A stretch of DNA of 64,000 bases, from the NCBI RefSeq assembly GCF_000156175.1, contig NZ_GG692710.1, positions 589,961 to 653,960 on the forward strand. The letters are read 5' to 3'. This document shows, in pieces, positions 25,487 through 33,294 of this stretch. Position numbers and translations under genes: made by a program. A model generated the notes under the pieces. That model saw only the letters and a list, made by a program, of their open reading frames with translations, was not told the DNA's origin and did no database searches. The stretch's first letter is position 1; each line of letters starts with the position of its first letter. The stretch comes from Collinsella intestinalis DSM 13280. Its GTDB lineage: Bacteria > Actinomycetota > Coriobacteriia > Coriobacteriales > Coriobacteriaceae.

Positions 25487-26337
25487 GACGAGAACTCCTT
25501 ATCCATGATATCCATGTGTGAAAAACCAAAGCCCCCTACCACTGCGGCAATCACTGTAATCACAAGAGCAATTCCACATCCCAGGATTGGGTCGGTTCCA
25601 TGGGCGATGAAGGCTGAACTGCGCGAGAGCATTAGATAGTTACCCACAAGCAGCGGATCAAAGAAATAAGCCGAGGTAAAAAGCAACGACGCCCCACAGG
25701 CAAAACTCATAATGGGCCTAACCATCAAAGAGAGCACAAGCTGAATCAAACAGAGCGCGCACGACATCGAAACAGCCGGGCATATCGCAGGAAGAATAGA
25801 AGTTACATCGACTGCAAGGTCAAGCGAATCGATGCCAGAGAACAACAGGAGCTCCTCCGACGGCATCTGGCCGAGCGACCCAGACATGATGACTGAGATA
25901 ACCGCTGAAACAAGTAGCATGAGGCCCCAATAAGTCAGAACGTACGAAACGGTCCATACGCATTTTGAGAGCCACCAACTCCAACGTTCCCCCGCTTCGA
26001 CCATAAGCGTCTTTCCTATTCCCATTAGATTGCGATACGGAAAACGCAAAGGTATGAACAGCATAAGCAGCATAGAAAGCATCCACTCGACAGGAAGGAC
26101 AAAAGGCATATTTGATGCGGGATCATAAATCATGCTGCCTCCTGCTATCGATAGAACAAAGTCGGCAAAGGTCGCCTTTGAATAATCGGCGCCGGAAGCA
26201 TCCGCCTTCAAAAATAAAAGCCCTATGAGAAGCACAAACAGAGCGCAGGATATGAACATCAGTCGCACAATGCTCGCGAATCCTTCGATCGCATCCGCAC
26301 GCAGCAGACGGAAAAATCGGGCAATTCTATTTTTCAT
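25483..26337 (-). CDS. ABC-2-like permease subunit (second)
   Basis: 284-residue integral membrane protein with about six hydrophobic segments: one near residue 30, one near 95 and four in the second half. A large polar loop follows the first segment. There is no motif beyond the general ABC-2 permease plan, in which a first helix is followed by an extracellular loop and four to five later helices. Four-base overlaps with both neighbours (ATPase and first permease) show operon membership. It likely forms a heterodimer with the product of 26334-27200. Confidence 0.8.
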   Translation of the reverse strand: MKNRIARFFRLLRADAIEGFASIVRLMFISCALFVLLIGLLFLKADASGADYSKATFADFVLSIAGGSMIYDPASNMPFVLPVEWMLSMLLMLFIPLRFPYRNLMGIGKTLMVEAGERWSWWLSKCVWTVSYVLTYWGLMLLVSAVISVIMSGSLGQMPSEELLLFSGIDSLDLAVDVTSILPAICPAVSMSCALCLIQLVLSLMVRPIMSFACGASLLFTSAYFFDPLLVGNYLMLSRSSAFIAHGTDPILGCGIALVITVIAAVVGGFGFSHMDIMDKEFSS

Positions 26338-27200
26338 AAGACATCAGACTCTTTATGCGAGAACAACAGTATAAAGGCCCCAACTGCCATAACCAACGCA
26401 ACAACAGCGGCAGGAACCGCCTCGCGAGGGAAAATCCCCGAACCGCCATGATAGAGCAGGTCCGTTAAGCTGAAAGTAAATCCAGACAAGTCCAGAATAT
26501 AAAAGACCCACTGATTTATAAGACGGATTGCGAAAGTCAACAAAAACGATCCGACAACCAATGCAATGCGATTGCGGACGATTGTGGAAGCCGCCAGCAC
26601 GAGACCGCCCCACAGACCACACAACGCAAAAGCAAGCAGAGTGCTGTAGATTACATACAGCAAGGGAGTCGTAAAAAACTCTCGCGCCCAGAGCTCGTGG
26701 GGTTGCATACCAATGTAAAGATTTGACACGACCTCTGGTGTATAAGCAGGCAAAAAACAAAGAAGTACCAATAGACTCACGATGAGCGGAATGGCAACCA
26801 CAAGTCCAGACGTAATGAAAGCGGCGAAGTAGCGCGCAACGAGCACCGACTCACGGGGGCAACGCACGTACTGCTGCGCGATCGATCCATCATCCATATC
26901 CGCACGCAAGGTCCAGCTGTATGGAACCACCACGAACAAGGGCATCAGGAAGAATAGGATACCCGACCGAAAGGGGTCTCCCGTGCCAACAACAACCCAC
27001 GAGGCATAAGCACTCGATGCGGTCAATCCGGCCCACTCGTTGCCATCCTGCATGATTTGATGCCCAATCCCATGCACGGCAACGCTACTTTCCGCACTCC
27101 AGAGCACAATGAACAGCGCGGCTGCAAGTGACGCTGCGAACCAGCGATTTTTGACAGCCTTATCGAGTTCAATGCGCAACAGAGCTACCAAGTGGCTCAC
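26334..27200 (-). CDS. ABC-2-like permease subunit (first)
   Basis: 288-residue membrane protein with six hydrophobic segments. The N-terminal VALLRIELDKAVKNRWFAA is the usual cytoplasmic entry of ABC-2 permeases (elk-type motif before the first helix). The start is GTG 27200 with GAGGGGG. The first 32 bases overlap the end of the preceding exoprotein gene, suggesting coupling. Two distinct permease halves with one ATPase is the LanFEG-like plan of lantibiotic immunity exporters, though no lanthionine enzymes are present. Confidence 0.8.
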   Translation of the reverse strand: MSHLVALLRIELDKAVKNRWFAASLAAALFIVLWSAESSVAVHGIGHQIMQDGNEWAGLTASSAYASWVVVGTGDPFRSGILFFLMPLFVVVPYSWTLRADMDDGSIAQQYVRCPRESVLVARYFAAFITSGLVVAIPLIVSLLVLLCFLPAYTPEVVSNLYIGMQPHELWAREFFTTPLLYVIYSTLLAFALCGLWGGLVLAASTIVRNRIALVVGSFLLTFAIRLINQWVFYILDLSGFTFSLTDLLYHGGSGIFPREAVPAAVVALVMAVGAFILLFSHKESDVL

Positions 27201-27918
27201 ACTGCCCCCTCATATCATCAACTTTTAGTAAAATGCGATATTTATTTGGGTTAATCGCACCAGCACTCATAAAGAACTCATCGTTTTCGGGATCGCCATT
27301 CGCTCCGCCGATGGCATAACCCACCGTAAAGCAACGTTCCTCGCCAGGGGCAATGTCGAAATAACCCACCTCCTTGCGACCAGCATCCTGCTTGTCAACA
27401 CCGCTGAAATACACCTGTTCAACCGCTGGATGAAGAGAAAGAATGTTGCTCGCTAAAAAACGCTTATTACCCACAAAGGTCTTTAAGGTTGGGTGGGCAT
27501 CGACATTTTTAACAGTAAAATCAACGAGCATGAAATCAAAGTCCTCAATACTTCCCGCGTCCCCATTAAAGAGCGTAGCCCCTGTTAGGCAGTTGTCGGT
27601 CGACGCGATTCCCGCGGCCTCAGGATCGTCGTAGCGGGCCGCCTGGCTTATCCGAACTTGCAAGGTTCCCTCAAAACCGAAGTCGGCACTGTAGGATTCC
27701 ACAGGTGAAAAGGGAACACAAATCGTATCGGCAGCATCCCGACTCGCATCAAGGGTCACCCACTCGTCCATCGCGTAAGTGTTGTTGAGACTATTTTGAG
27801 CATTGGATCGAGCGAGCGACTGAATTACTCCAAGAGTTGCTGCCACACCAAATACAGCGGCAATAGCGGCGGCAACCACGACAGCACGGAACAACGCCCG
27901 TTTCATACGTGGCAACAT
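27169..27918 (-). CDS. Membrane-anchored extracytoplasmic protein of the accessory operon
   Basis: 249 residues, unknown. One N-terminal hydrophobic helix (about residues 8-28, rich in Ala and Val) precedes a soluble ectodomain of about 215 residues, with strands such as FDFMLVDFTVKNV and FDIAPGEERCFTVGYAIGG. The layout resembles the product of 24151-24825. No lipobox is seen. ATG 27918 (MLPRMKR) has GGAAGG; a second ATG at 27906 and longer frames are possible. It sits between the secreted-protein gene and the permeases. Confidence 0.7.
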   Translation of the reverse strand: MLPRMKRALFRAVVVAAAIAAVFGVAATLGVIQSLARSNAQNSLNNTYAMDEWVTLDASRDAADTICVPFSPVESYSADFGFEGTLQVRISQAARYDDPEAAGIASTDNCLTGATLFNGDAGSIEDFDFMLVDFTVKNVDAHPTLKTFVGNKRFLASNILSLHPAVEQVYFSGVDKQDAGRKEVGYFDIAPGEERCFTVGYAIGGANGDPENDEFFMSAGAINPNKYRILLKVDDMRGQCEPLGSSVAH

Positions 27919-27980
27919 ATCCAACCTTCCAGAAATGGTCGCTGCGGCGAAACCCGTTGCGCCGCAGCGACCCATAGGCA

Positions 27981-28454
27981 CTAGTTCAAATCGGCATAGT
28001 TGCCAGAGCAATCAGGACTCCAAACGCCCTTAAGCTTTGCCGATCCGTAATCAGAAGACGCACCAAGACGCGCCCAGCGACGACCGGTCTCGTACACATT
28101 GTTGTGGATCTCGTACTTACCTGGACCAGGAGAAACTACATACCCGCCGATTGTCAAATTGGCGTAGTTTGCCCCGCCGCTGCTGGTGGCACCATCAACA
28201 TAGAGGCGCATATTGGCGCCACTCCGCGAGTCGATACGAATATACGTCGATGACGAAGTGTCCTTGGGGCGATAAGCGGTGTTCTGACGTTGGAACCACC
28301 CATCAAAATTGAAACCGTAGCTGCTATCCACATCATTCACCGGCACAACGCCAGCATCAACCGTTGCTGCCATCGCTGGCGACGGAATAGCAAGGCCAGA
28401 CGTGACGATCATTGCACCCGCCAGACCAACCAGAACTTTTTGTTTGATACCCAT
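27981..28454 (-). CDS. Small secreted protein, DUF2712-like
   Basis: 157 residues with a clear Sec signal peptide (basic MGIKQK, hydrophobic core, cleavage after SPAMA around residue 29). The mature part of about 128 residues is Gly/Ser/Asn/Tyr rich and ends in YGSAKLKGVWSPD. The layout (YGFNF, an Arg-Pro-Lys segment, repeated aromatic and Gly positions, GVW near the end) resembles DUF2712 and more loosely lactococcin-972-type secreted proteins, both often encoded beside ABC transporters. This assignment is from memory of the family pattern, so moderate. The mature chain has one Cys near the end. ATG 28454 has AAGGGGAG; a longer frame to 28508 lacks a site. Confidence 0.72.
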   Translation of the reverse strand: MGIKQKVLVGLAGAMIVTSGLAIPSPAMAATVDAGVVPVNDVDSSYGFNFDGWFQRQNTAYRPKDTSSSTYIRIDSRSGANMRLYVDGATSSGGANYANLTIGGYVVSPGPGKYEIHNNVYETGRRWARLGASSDYGSAKLKGVWSPDCSGNYADLN

Positions 28455-28495
28455 GCTTTGTCTCCCCTTCTTATACGAAGCTAGACTTGCAAAAC

Positions 28496-28507
28496 TGAAG
28501 TACTTCA
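28496..28507. promoter_or_regulatory. Perfect 12-bp palindrome TGAAGTACTTCA upstream of the secreted-protein gene
   Basis: It is centred about 47 bases before the start codon of the DUF2712-like gene and 75 bases after the regulator stop. It is a plausible binding site for the HTH regulator encoded next to it, but no convincing -35/-10 pair could be aligned with it. Confidence 0.4.
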
Positions 28508-28576
28508 AGGGAAATCATCGCAAGAAAAGGGCAACTTGTCTGTAATCACCCAATATGAGATTGAATGAATAAGCGA

Positions 28577-30715
28577 TTACACGTCGTCTACCTTTGACAA
28601 AAGGCGCAGCAGCCCAAGACGATCATGAATGCTCAAGCGCAAATATCCTTCCCTCCGCGCGCTGTTAACCGTACCGCGCGAACAACTGAGTTCACAGCAA
28701 ATATCTGACGAGCTCTTCCCCTCCGCGATAAGCAGCAAAACGGAGGCCTGCGTATCGTTCAAGCCATATCCGAGTAACAGATGTCGCGCTCTCTCCTTCA
28801 GCGCGAGCGGGGTGCAAGAAACGCCGCATGCAGACCCAATCACGCGAAGACGGCGAGACGCCATAAACACAAGCACGAGAACGAGCGCAGTAAGAACACC
28901 AACCGCAACGCAGCATAGGACAACAAAGGCAGCTCGACCTCCATACGGCTGCGTCAAGCCATCATTTCCCCATATCATATCGCCGAATCGGTTGACAATC
29001 ACATCGGCGGCGATTGCAGAAAGTCCGAACGTCATGATACACAGCCCGACCTGAGATAAGACAACCTCACCCGATCGAATGGATTCGATAAGCAAGCCGA
29101 TGGAAGAAAGCAATGCGAGTAGATATAGACCAATGGGAAGGGTGTAAGCCATGGCTGTCGAAACAGCTGCGATGCCAGCCAACACCCCTAATTCCCTCCG
29201 ATAAGCCAAACGCTCTAAGTTCAATAGCGGGGGCACAATGCAGAGAACAATCCCCACCTCTAGAGGACCTAGGATATTGGGCAAGGCAAACGGACCAGTC
29301 GCACGTAGCAGCTCCTCCCAAGAAAATCCGAGCGAGGCAAACAACACCATATGGGAAACTACGGAAGAATCAACCTCCTTACCCCAATCGAGATTTACAG
29401 CCCATGCTGCACCAATCAGGGCAAGAGACAAACCCGTCGCATACATCAACTCACGCCACGCACCCCATTTTTCTGTAGAGATGCATACCGGAACGAATAT
29501 GATAGCTCCAATGGCTAAAGCGACCACGAACACCGCGGCGCGAAAACGATAGGAAGCGAAAGCGAATTCCCCAACGCTTGACCCCTCCTCCATTCCCGCC
29601 TCGGCGGTGTTGGACGAGAGCTCCTTAACAAATGTCAAAAAGCTCTCTTTCCCCTCAACCCCCAACTTGCGATAAGACCGCTGTAATGCGCTACGAACTG
29701 TTGCGGGTTTAATCGATAACTTTGTGGCTATTTCCCCGGATGTACTTCCTGATGCATATAACAAAGCAATTTGTGACTCTCGAGGCGCCAGGCCGTGCTG
29801 CTCGAACGTAAGGCGTAAATCATCCACTGAAAAGCCTTTAGGGCCGTGCGCCAGATCGATATTTGATTCCGGCGTCAGAGCACGGCGAGAATACCAAGCA
29901 AGCAATAGCGTCGCCGCCACAATCAAAGAGAACGCAATAAAGGCCAGGAATGGCATCGGGCCCGATAAAAACCAACTCAACGGGACAACACGAATAAGTG
30001 CGCCCCATGTTATGACTCCAAGCGCAAGCCAGACGGCATCCAACACACGACCTCGCACATGATTTCCCCCCGGCAGCGTCCAAGTCGCAAATGTTGCCAC
30101 AGCAAACACAGCAAAGTGAAAAGAGAGATTCAGGAAAGCAGATTCTGGAATAGGGAGAGAGGATGCGAAAATATTTCCAGAACCAATTCGAATGAAAAAC
30201 CCCGCTATCAGCATCAATGCAGATCGGTCCGCAATATGTACTGCGCTATTGTTTTGTTCATTATCGGCGCCCGCTGAAAAGGCCCCTTGGGACAAATAGC
30301 CTACAACAATCAACGCGCCCGCTGCACCTACAAACCAAGGTCCAAAAACTCTTTCGAACTCCATAAGGCGCACATATTGATTCGAACCAAAAAACCCAAG
30401 ACTGCGGCTCGCCTCAACATAATAAATGACACTCGCCCAGTCGCGCGCCACAAAAGACATCAAGAGTACAACGACAAGCAAAGTAATGGCCACCATTGAC
30501 CTGTTTGAACTTCGGCACATTTGGAAGAAGCGTCGCTTCGGACAAGAGGACCGCGCGAGAAGCGCCCCCATAAGAAGTCCCAAAGCAAATGCGATGGGCA
30601 ACGGCGAAACAGAAGGATTGCCTGAGACAAAGGGGTCTTTTAGAACATCAAACGGAGCGGATAGAAATAAAACGATAAGCACCGCTATAAGTAACTCACA
30701 ATGACGCCAGCTCAT
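28577..30715 (-). CDS. Membrane regulator with two membrane domains and two LuxR-type HTH domains
   Basis: 712 residues (725 if a TTG at 30754 is used). The order is about eight hydrophobic segments (residues 1-285), LuxR-type HTH 1 (about 303-362, LAPRESQIALLYASGSTSGEIATKL split by standard spacing, then KPATVRSAL), about seven to eight more segments (about 380-630) and HTH 2 (about 649-707, NDTQASVLLLIAEGKSSSD then SRGTVNSAR). HTH 2 lacks the conserved PRE glutamate and is divergent. No ATPase, receiver or kinase domain is present. Coriobacteria have many LuxR proteins with one membrane domain plus one HTH; this looks like an internal duplication of that plan. It is the first gene of the operon running to 24151. 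ATG 30715 follows GGACGGGAAT. Confidence 0.85.
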   Translation of the reverse strand: MSWRHCELLIAVLIVLFLSAPFDVLKDPFVSGNPSVSPLPIAFALGLLMGALLARSSCPKRRFFQMCRSSNRSMVAITLLVVVLLMSFVARDWASVIYYVEASRSLGFFGSNQYVRLMEFERVFGPWFVGAAGALIVVGYLSQGAFSAGADNEQNNSAVHIADRSALMLIAGFFIRIGSGNIFASSLPIPESAFLNLSFHFAVFAVATFATWTLPGGNHVRGRVLDAVWLALGVITWGALIRVVPLSWFLSGPMPFLAFIAFSLIVAATLLLAWYSRRALTPESNIDLAHGPKGFSVDDLRLTFEQHGLAPRESQIALLYASGSTSGEIATKLSIKPATVRSALQRSYRKLGVEGKESFLTFVKELSSNTAEAGMEEGSSVGEFAFASYRFRAAVFVVALAIGAIIFVPVCISTEKWGAWRELMYATGLSLALIGAAWAVNLDWGKEVDSSVVSHMVLFASLGFSWEELLRATGPFALPNILGPLEVGIVLCIVPPLLNLERLAYRRELGVLAGIAAVSTAMAYTLPIGLYLLALLSSIGLLIESIRSGEVVLSQVGLCIMTFGLSAIAADVIVNRFGDMIWGNDGLTQPYGGRAAFVVLCCVAVGVLTALVLVLVFMASRRLRVIGSACGVSCTPLALKERARHLLLGYGLNDTQASVLLLIAEGKSSSDICCELSCSRGTVNSARREGYLRLSIHDRLGLLRLLSKVDDV

Positions 30716-30843
30716 ATTCCCGTCCAGCCTTGAGAAAATCAATTCATATCCCAATGCAACTCATGGGCGCTGCATCGGCCCCCCGTTATTATCCTCTCAG
30801 ACTCGCAGCGCACCCCAATACATTTGCCTAACAATATATTCTC

Positions 30844-32109
30844 TTACCGCCGCACCTGCCCCGTGCCTCGAAGCTCATACTTGTACGTCGTGAGCGCCTC
30901 GGCGGCAAATGGGCCTCGGGCATGCAGCTTCTGAGTCGAGATGCCGATCTCGGCACCCAAGCCGAATTCCCCGCCGTCGGTGAAGCGCGTACTCGCATTC
31001 GCGTACACGGCGGCGGCATCCACCTCACGCAAGAAGCGCTCGCAAGCCTCCTCATCCTCGGCGACGATCGCCTCGGAGTGGCCCGTGCCGTAGCGGTTCA
31101 CATGCTCGATCGCCTCGTCGATACCGCCCACGACCTTCACGCTGATCTCAAGAGCGAGATACTCGCGTCCCCAGTCCTCTTCCGTCGCGTCGACAAACTC
31201 GCCGGCAAAGGCGACGCCGCAAACGCGTTCATCTCCATGGATCACCACACCGGCGGATCCAAGCTCCGAGAGCGCCTCGGGCAGGAAGGCATCGGCGATT
31301 GACTCGTCCACAAGCAGGGACTCGCACGCATTGCACACGCCCACGCGTTGGGTCTTGGCGTTCATGATAATCGCGCGAGCCTTGGCAAAATCGGCACTCT
31401 CATGAACGTAGATGTGACAGTTGCCCGTGCCCGTCTCGATAACCGGCACCAGGCTCTCGCGCACGCAGCGCTGGATGAGACCGGCACCACCGCGCGGAAT
31501 CAGAACATCAACCACGCCGCGCAACGCCATGAGCGCCCCCGTTGCAGCGCGATCGGTCGTCTCGATGATGGAAACCGCCGCCCGGTCGAATCCACTCGCC
31601 TCGACGGCATCCGCCAAGATGCGGGCGATTGCGACACAGCTGTTCTGAGCGATGGAACCTCCGCGCAAAATGCAGGCGTTGCCCGTGCGAATGCAAATGC
31701 CGGCGGCATCGGCGGTCACGTTGGGACGCGCCTCGTACACCATCGCGACAAGCCCCAAAGGCACGCTCACGCGCCTCAGATGAACTCCCTCGCTGATGTC
31801 GCGCTCATCGAGCACGCGCCCCACGGGGTCGGGCAAATCGGCAAGTTTATCGAGGCCTGCGGCCATGCCCTCGACGCGCTCCGGCGTGAGCAGCAAGCGG
31901 TCGAGCAAGCCCTCGGATGTACCCGCGGCGCGAGCGGCATCCATATCGATGGCGTTCGCCTCGAGAACCTCGTCGACACGCTGGCGAAGCGCGGTGGCCA
32001 TGGCGCGCACCGCAGCACAGCGCGCCTCGTCGGAGGCAAATCCCAATGAGCGCGAGGCGGCCTTTGCCTCGCGGGCGAGATCTTCAACATATACGGCGAT
32101 ATCGTTCAT
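30844..32109 (-). CDS. proA: Gamma-glutamyl phosphate reductase (glutamate-5-semialdehyde dehydrogenase)
   Basis: 421-residue NADPH-dependent enzyme for the second step of proline synthesis. The aldehyde-dehydrogenase fold has its catalytic cysteine in VGVCNACESLLVDE, about residue 260. The sequence matches ProA along its length, from the N-terminal helix to the end GTGQVRR. ATG 32109 is preceded by GAGGAG; the open frame continues to 32154 through a repeat and is not used. It lies 63 bases downstream of proB on the same strand, and the spacer holds a palindromic repeat. Confidence 0.95.
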   Translation of the reverse strand: MNDIAVYVEDLAREAKAASRSLGFASDEARCAAVRAMATALRQRVDEVLEANAIDMDAARAAGTSEGLLDRLLLTPERVEGMAAGLDKLADLPDPVGRVLDERDISEGVHLRRVSVPLGLVAMVYEARPNVTADAAGICIRTGNACILRGGSIAQNSCVAIARILADAVEASGFDRAAVSIIETTDRAATGALMALRGVVDVLIPRGGAGLIQRCVRESLVPVIETGTGNCHIYVHESADFAKARAIIMNAKTQRVGVCNACESLLVDESIADAFLPEALSELGSAGVVIHGDERVCGVAFAGEFVDATEEDWGREYLALEISVKVVGGIDEAIEHVNRYGTGHSEAIVAEDEEACERFLREVDAAAVYANASTRFTDGGEFGLGAEIGISTQKLHARGPFAAEALTTYKYELRGTGQVRR

Positions 32110-32120
32110 GGCGAACTCCT

Positions 32121-32156
32121 CACATGTGTAAAATGCACCCGTCCCCAATTGCACAT
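32121..32156. repeat. GGGGAC-type repeat between proB and proA
   Basis: On the minus strand the sequence runs from ATGTGCAATTGGGGACGGG to CATTTTACACAT, with ATGTG/CACAT ends. A near-identical copy in the plus orientation lies at 36340-36375. The core GGGGAC links it to the other palindromes of this window. Confidence 0.7.
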
Positions 32157-32172
32157 CGGGCAGGCCGCGGCG

Positions 32173-33294
32173 CTACGCGAATACGATCAGGTTGTCTCGA
32201 TGGATGGCGGGCTTATCGGCGAGCGCGACGAGCAGACGATTGCCGGCGATGTCCTCCTGACGACGGCCCGCAGCGAGCTCGAGCACGTCCCGGTCGGCTT
32301 CGGCGATACCGCGGGCAAGCACGAACCCATCCGCATCGCGAACGTCCAAGATATCGCCTGCGGAAAAATCACCATCGACGGCCTTGATGCCGACCGACAG
32401 CAGCGATCCGCCGCCATCGACCAGGGCCCTTGCGGCGCCGGCATCGACTGTCGCCGTACCGTGAGCCGAATCACCCAGCGCAATCCACAGCTTACGAGGC
32501 GCGATCTCCAAACGGCCCGCAGGCGGCACGAACCGCGTGCCCACCTGCTCGCCCATGGCAAGGCGCACCAGCGGGCGCTCCTCGGCACCCGAGCAGATGA
32601 CGCTCTCAATGCCGGCCGTCATGAGGATGCGGCAGCTGCGGATCTTGGTGATCATGCCGCCCGTGCCGACCGAGGTGGTGGAGTCGCCGGCGGAACCGAT
32701 GATCGCGGCGTCGATCTTGTCCACGAGCGGGATGAACTCGGCATTCGGGTCGAGCGAGGGATTGGCCGTGTACAGACCGTCGATGTCGGAGAGCGTCACG
32801 CACAGATCGGCGGATACCAGGCAGCTCACAAGGGCGGCGAGCGTGTCGTTATCGCCGAACTTGATCTCGTCGACGGCGGTGGTGTCGTTCTCGTTCACCA
32901 CGGGCACCACGCCCAGCTCGAGCAGGCGCGTGAGTGCATCGCGGGCGTGCAGATAGGAGGAGCGGCGAGCGGTATCGCTGCGCGTGAGCAGCACCAGCGA
33001 GGTCAGCATGTCTACGGCGCGAAACTCCTCGTCATACACGGCGGACAGCACGCACTGCCCCACCGAAGCGCAAGCCTGCAGGCTTGGCATGTCGGTCGGG
33101 CGCTTATCGAATCCCAGCAAGGGGGCGCCGCAAGCGATCGCACCCGAGCTCACCACCACGAGGTCCCAGCCGGCATCACGCAGATCGCGAGCCTGCGCGG
33201 CGAGGGACGCTATGAAATCACGGCGAAGCTCACCCGCCTCTACCAACGTGGAGGAGCCGATCTTCACCACCATGGTCTTGCGTTCGTTCATCAT
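32173..33294 (-). CDS. proB: Glutamate 5-kinase
   Basis: 373-residue enzyme phosphorylating glutamate as the first, feedback-regulated step of proline synthesis. The amino-acid-kinase domain (about 1-255) shows VVKIGSSTL, VVSSGAIACG, NENDTTAVDEIKFGDND and TGGMITKI. A C-terminal PUA domain (about 275-370) is present. The start overlaps the pncB stop by four bases and proA follows, so pncB, proB and proA appear as one transcript. Confidence 0.96.
   Translation of the reverse strand: MMNERKTMVVKIGSSTLVEAGELRRDFIASLAAQARDLRDAGWDLVVVSSGAIACGAPLLGFDKRPTDMPSLQACASVGQCVLSAVYDEEFRAVDMLTSLVLLTRSDTARRSSYLHARDALTRLLELGVVPVVNENDTTAVDEIKFGDNDTLAALVSCLVSADLCVTLSDIDGLYTANPSLDPNAEFIPLVDKIDAAIIGSAGDSTTSVGTGGMITKIRSCRILMTAGIESVICSGAEERPLVRLAMGEQVGTRFVPPAGRLEIAPRKLWIALGDSAHGTATVDAGAARALVDGGGSLLSVGIKAVDGDFSAGDILDVRDADGFVLARGIAEADRDVLELAAGRRQEDIAGNRLLVALADKPAIHRDNLIVFA

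Noticed and set aside
27981-28454. Firm call as a lactococcin 972 bacteriocin
   Set aside because: The chain is longer than that family and only the GVW-type ending and context agree. DUF2712-like secreted protein is the safer label.
28577-30715. LAL-type (MalT-like) ATP-binding LuxR regulator
   Set aside because: No Walker motifs. The large N-terminal parts are hydrophobic membrane segments.
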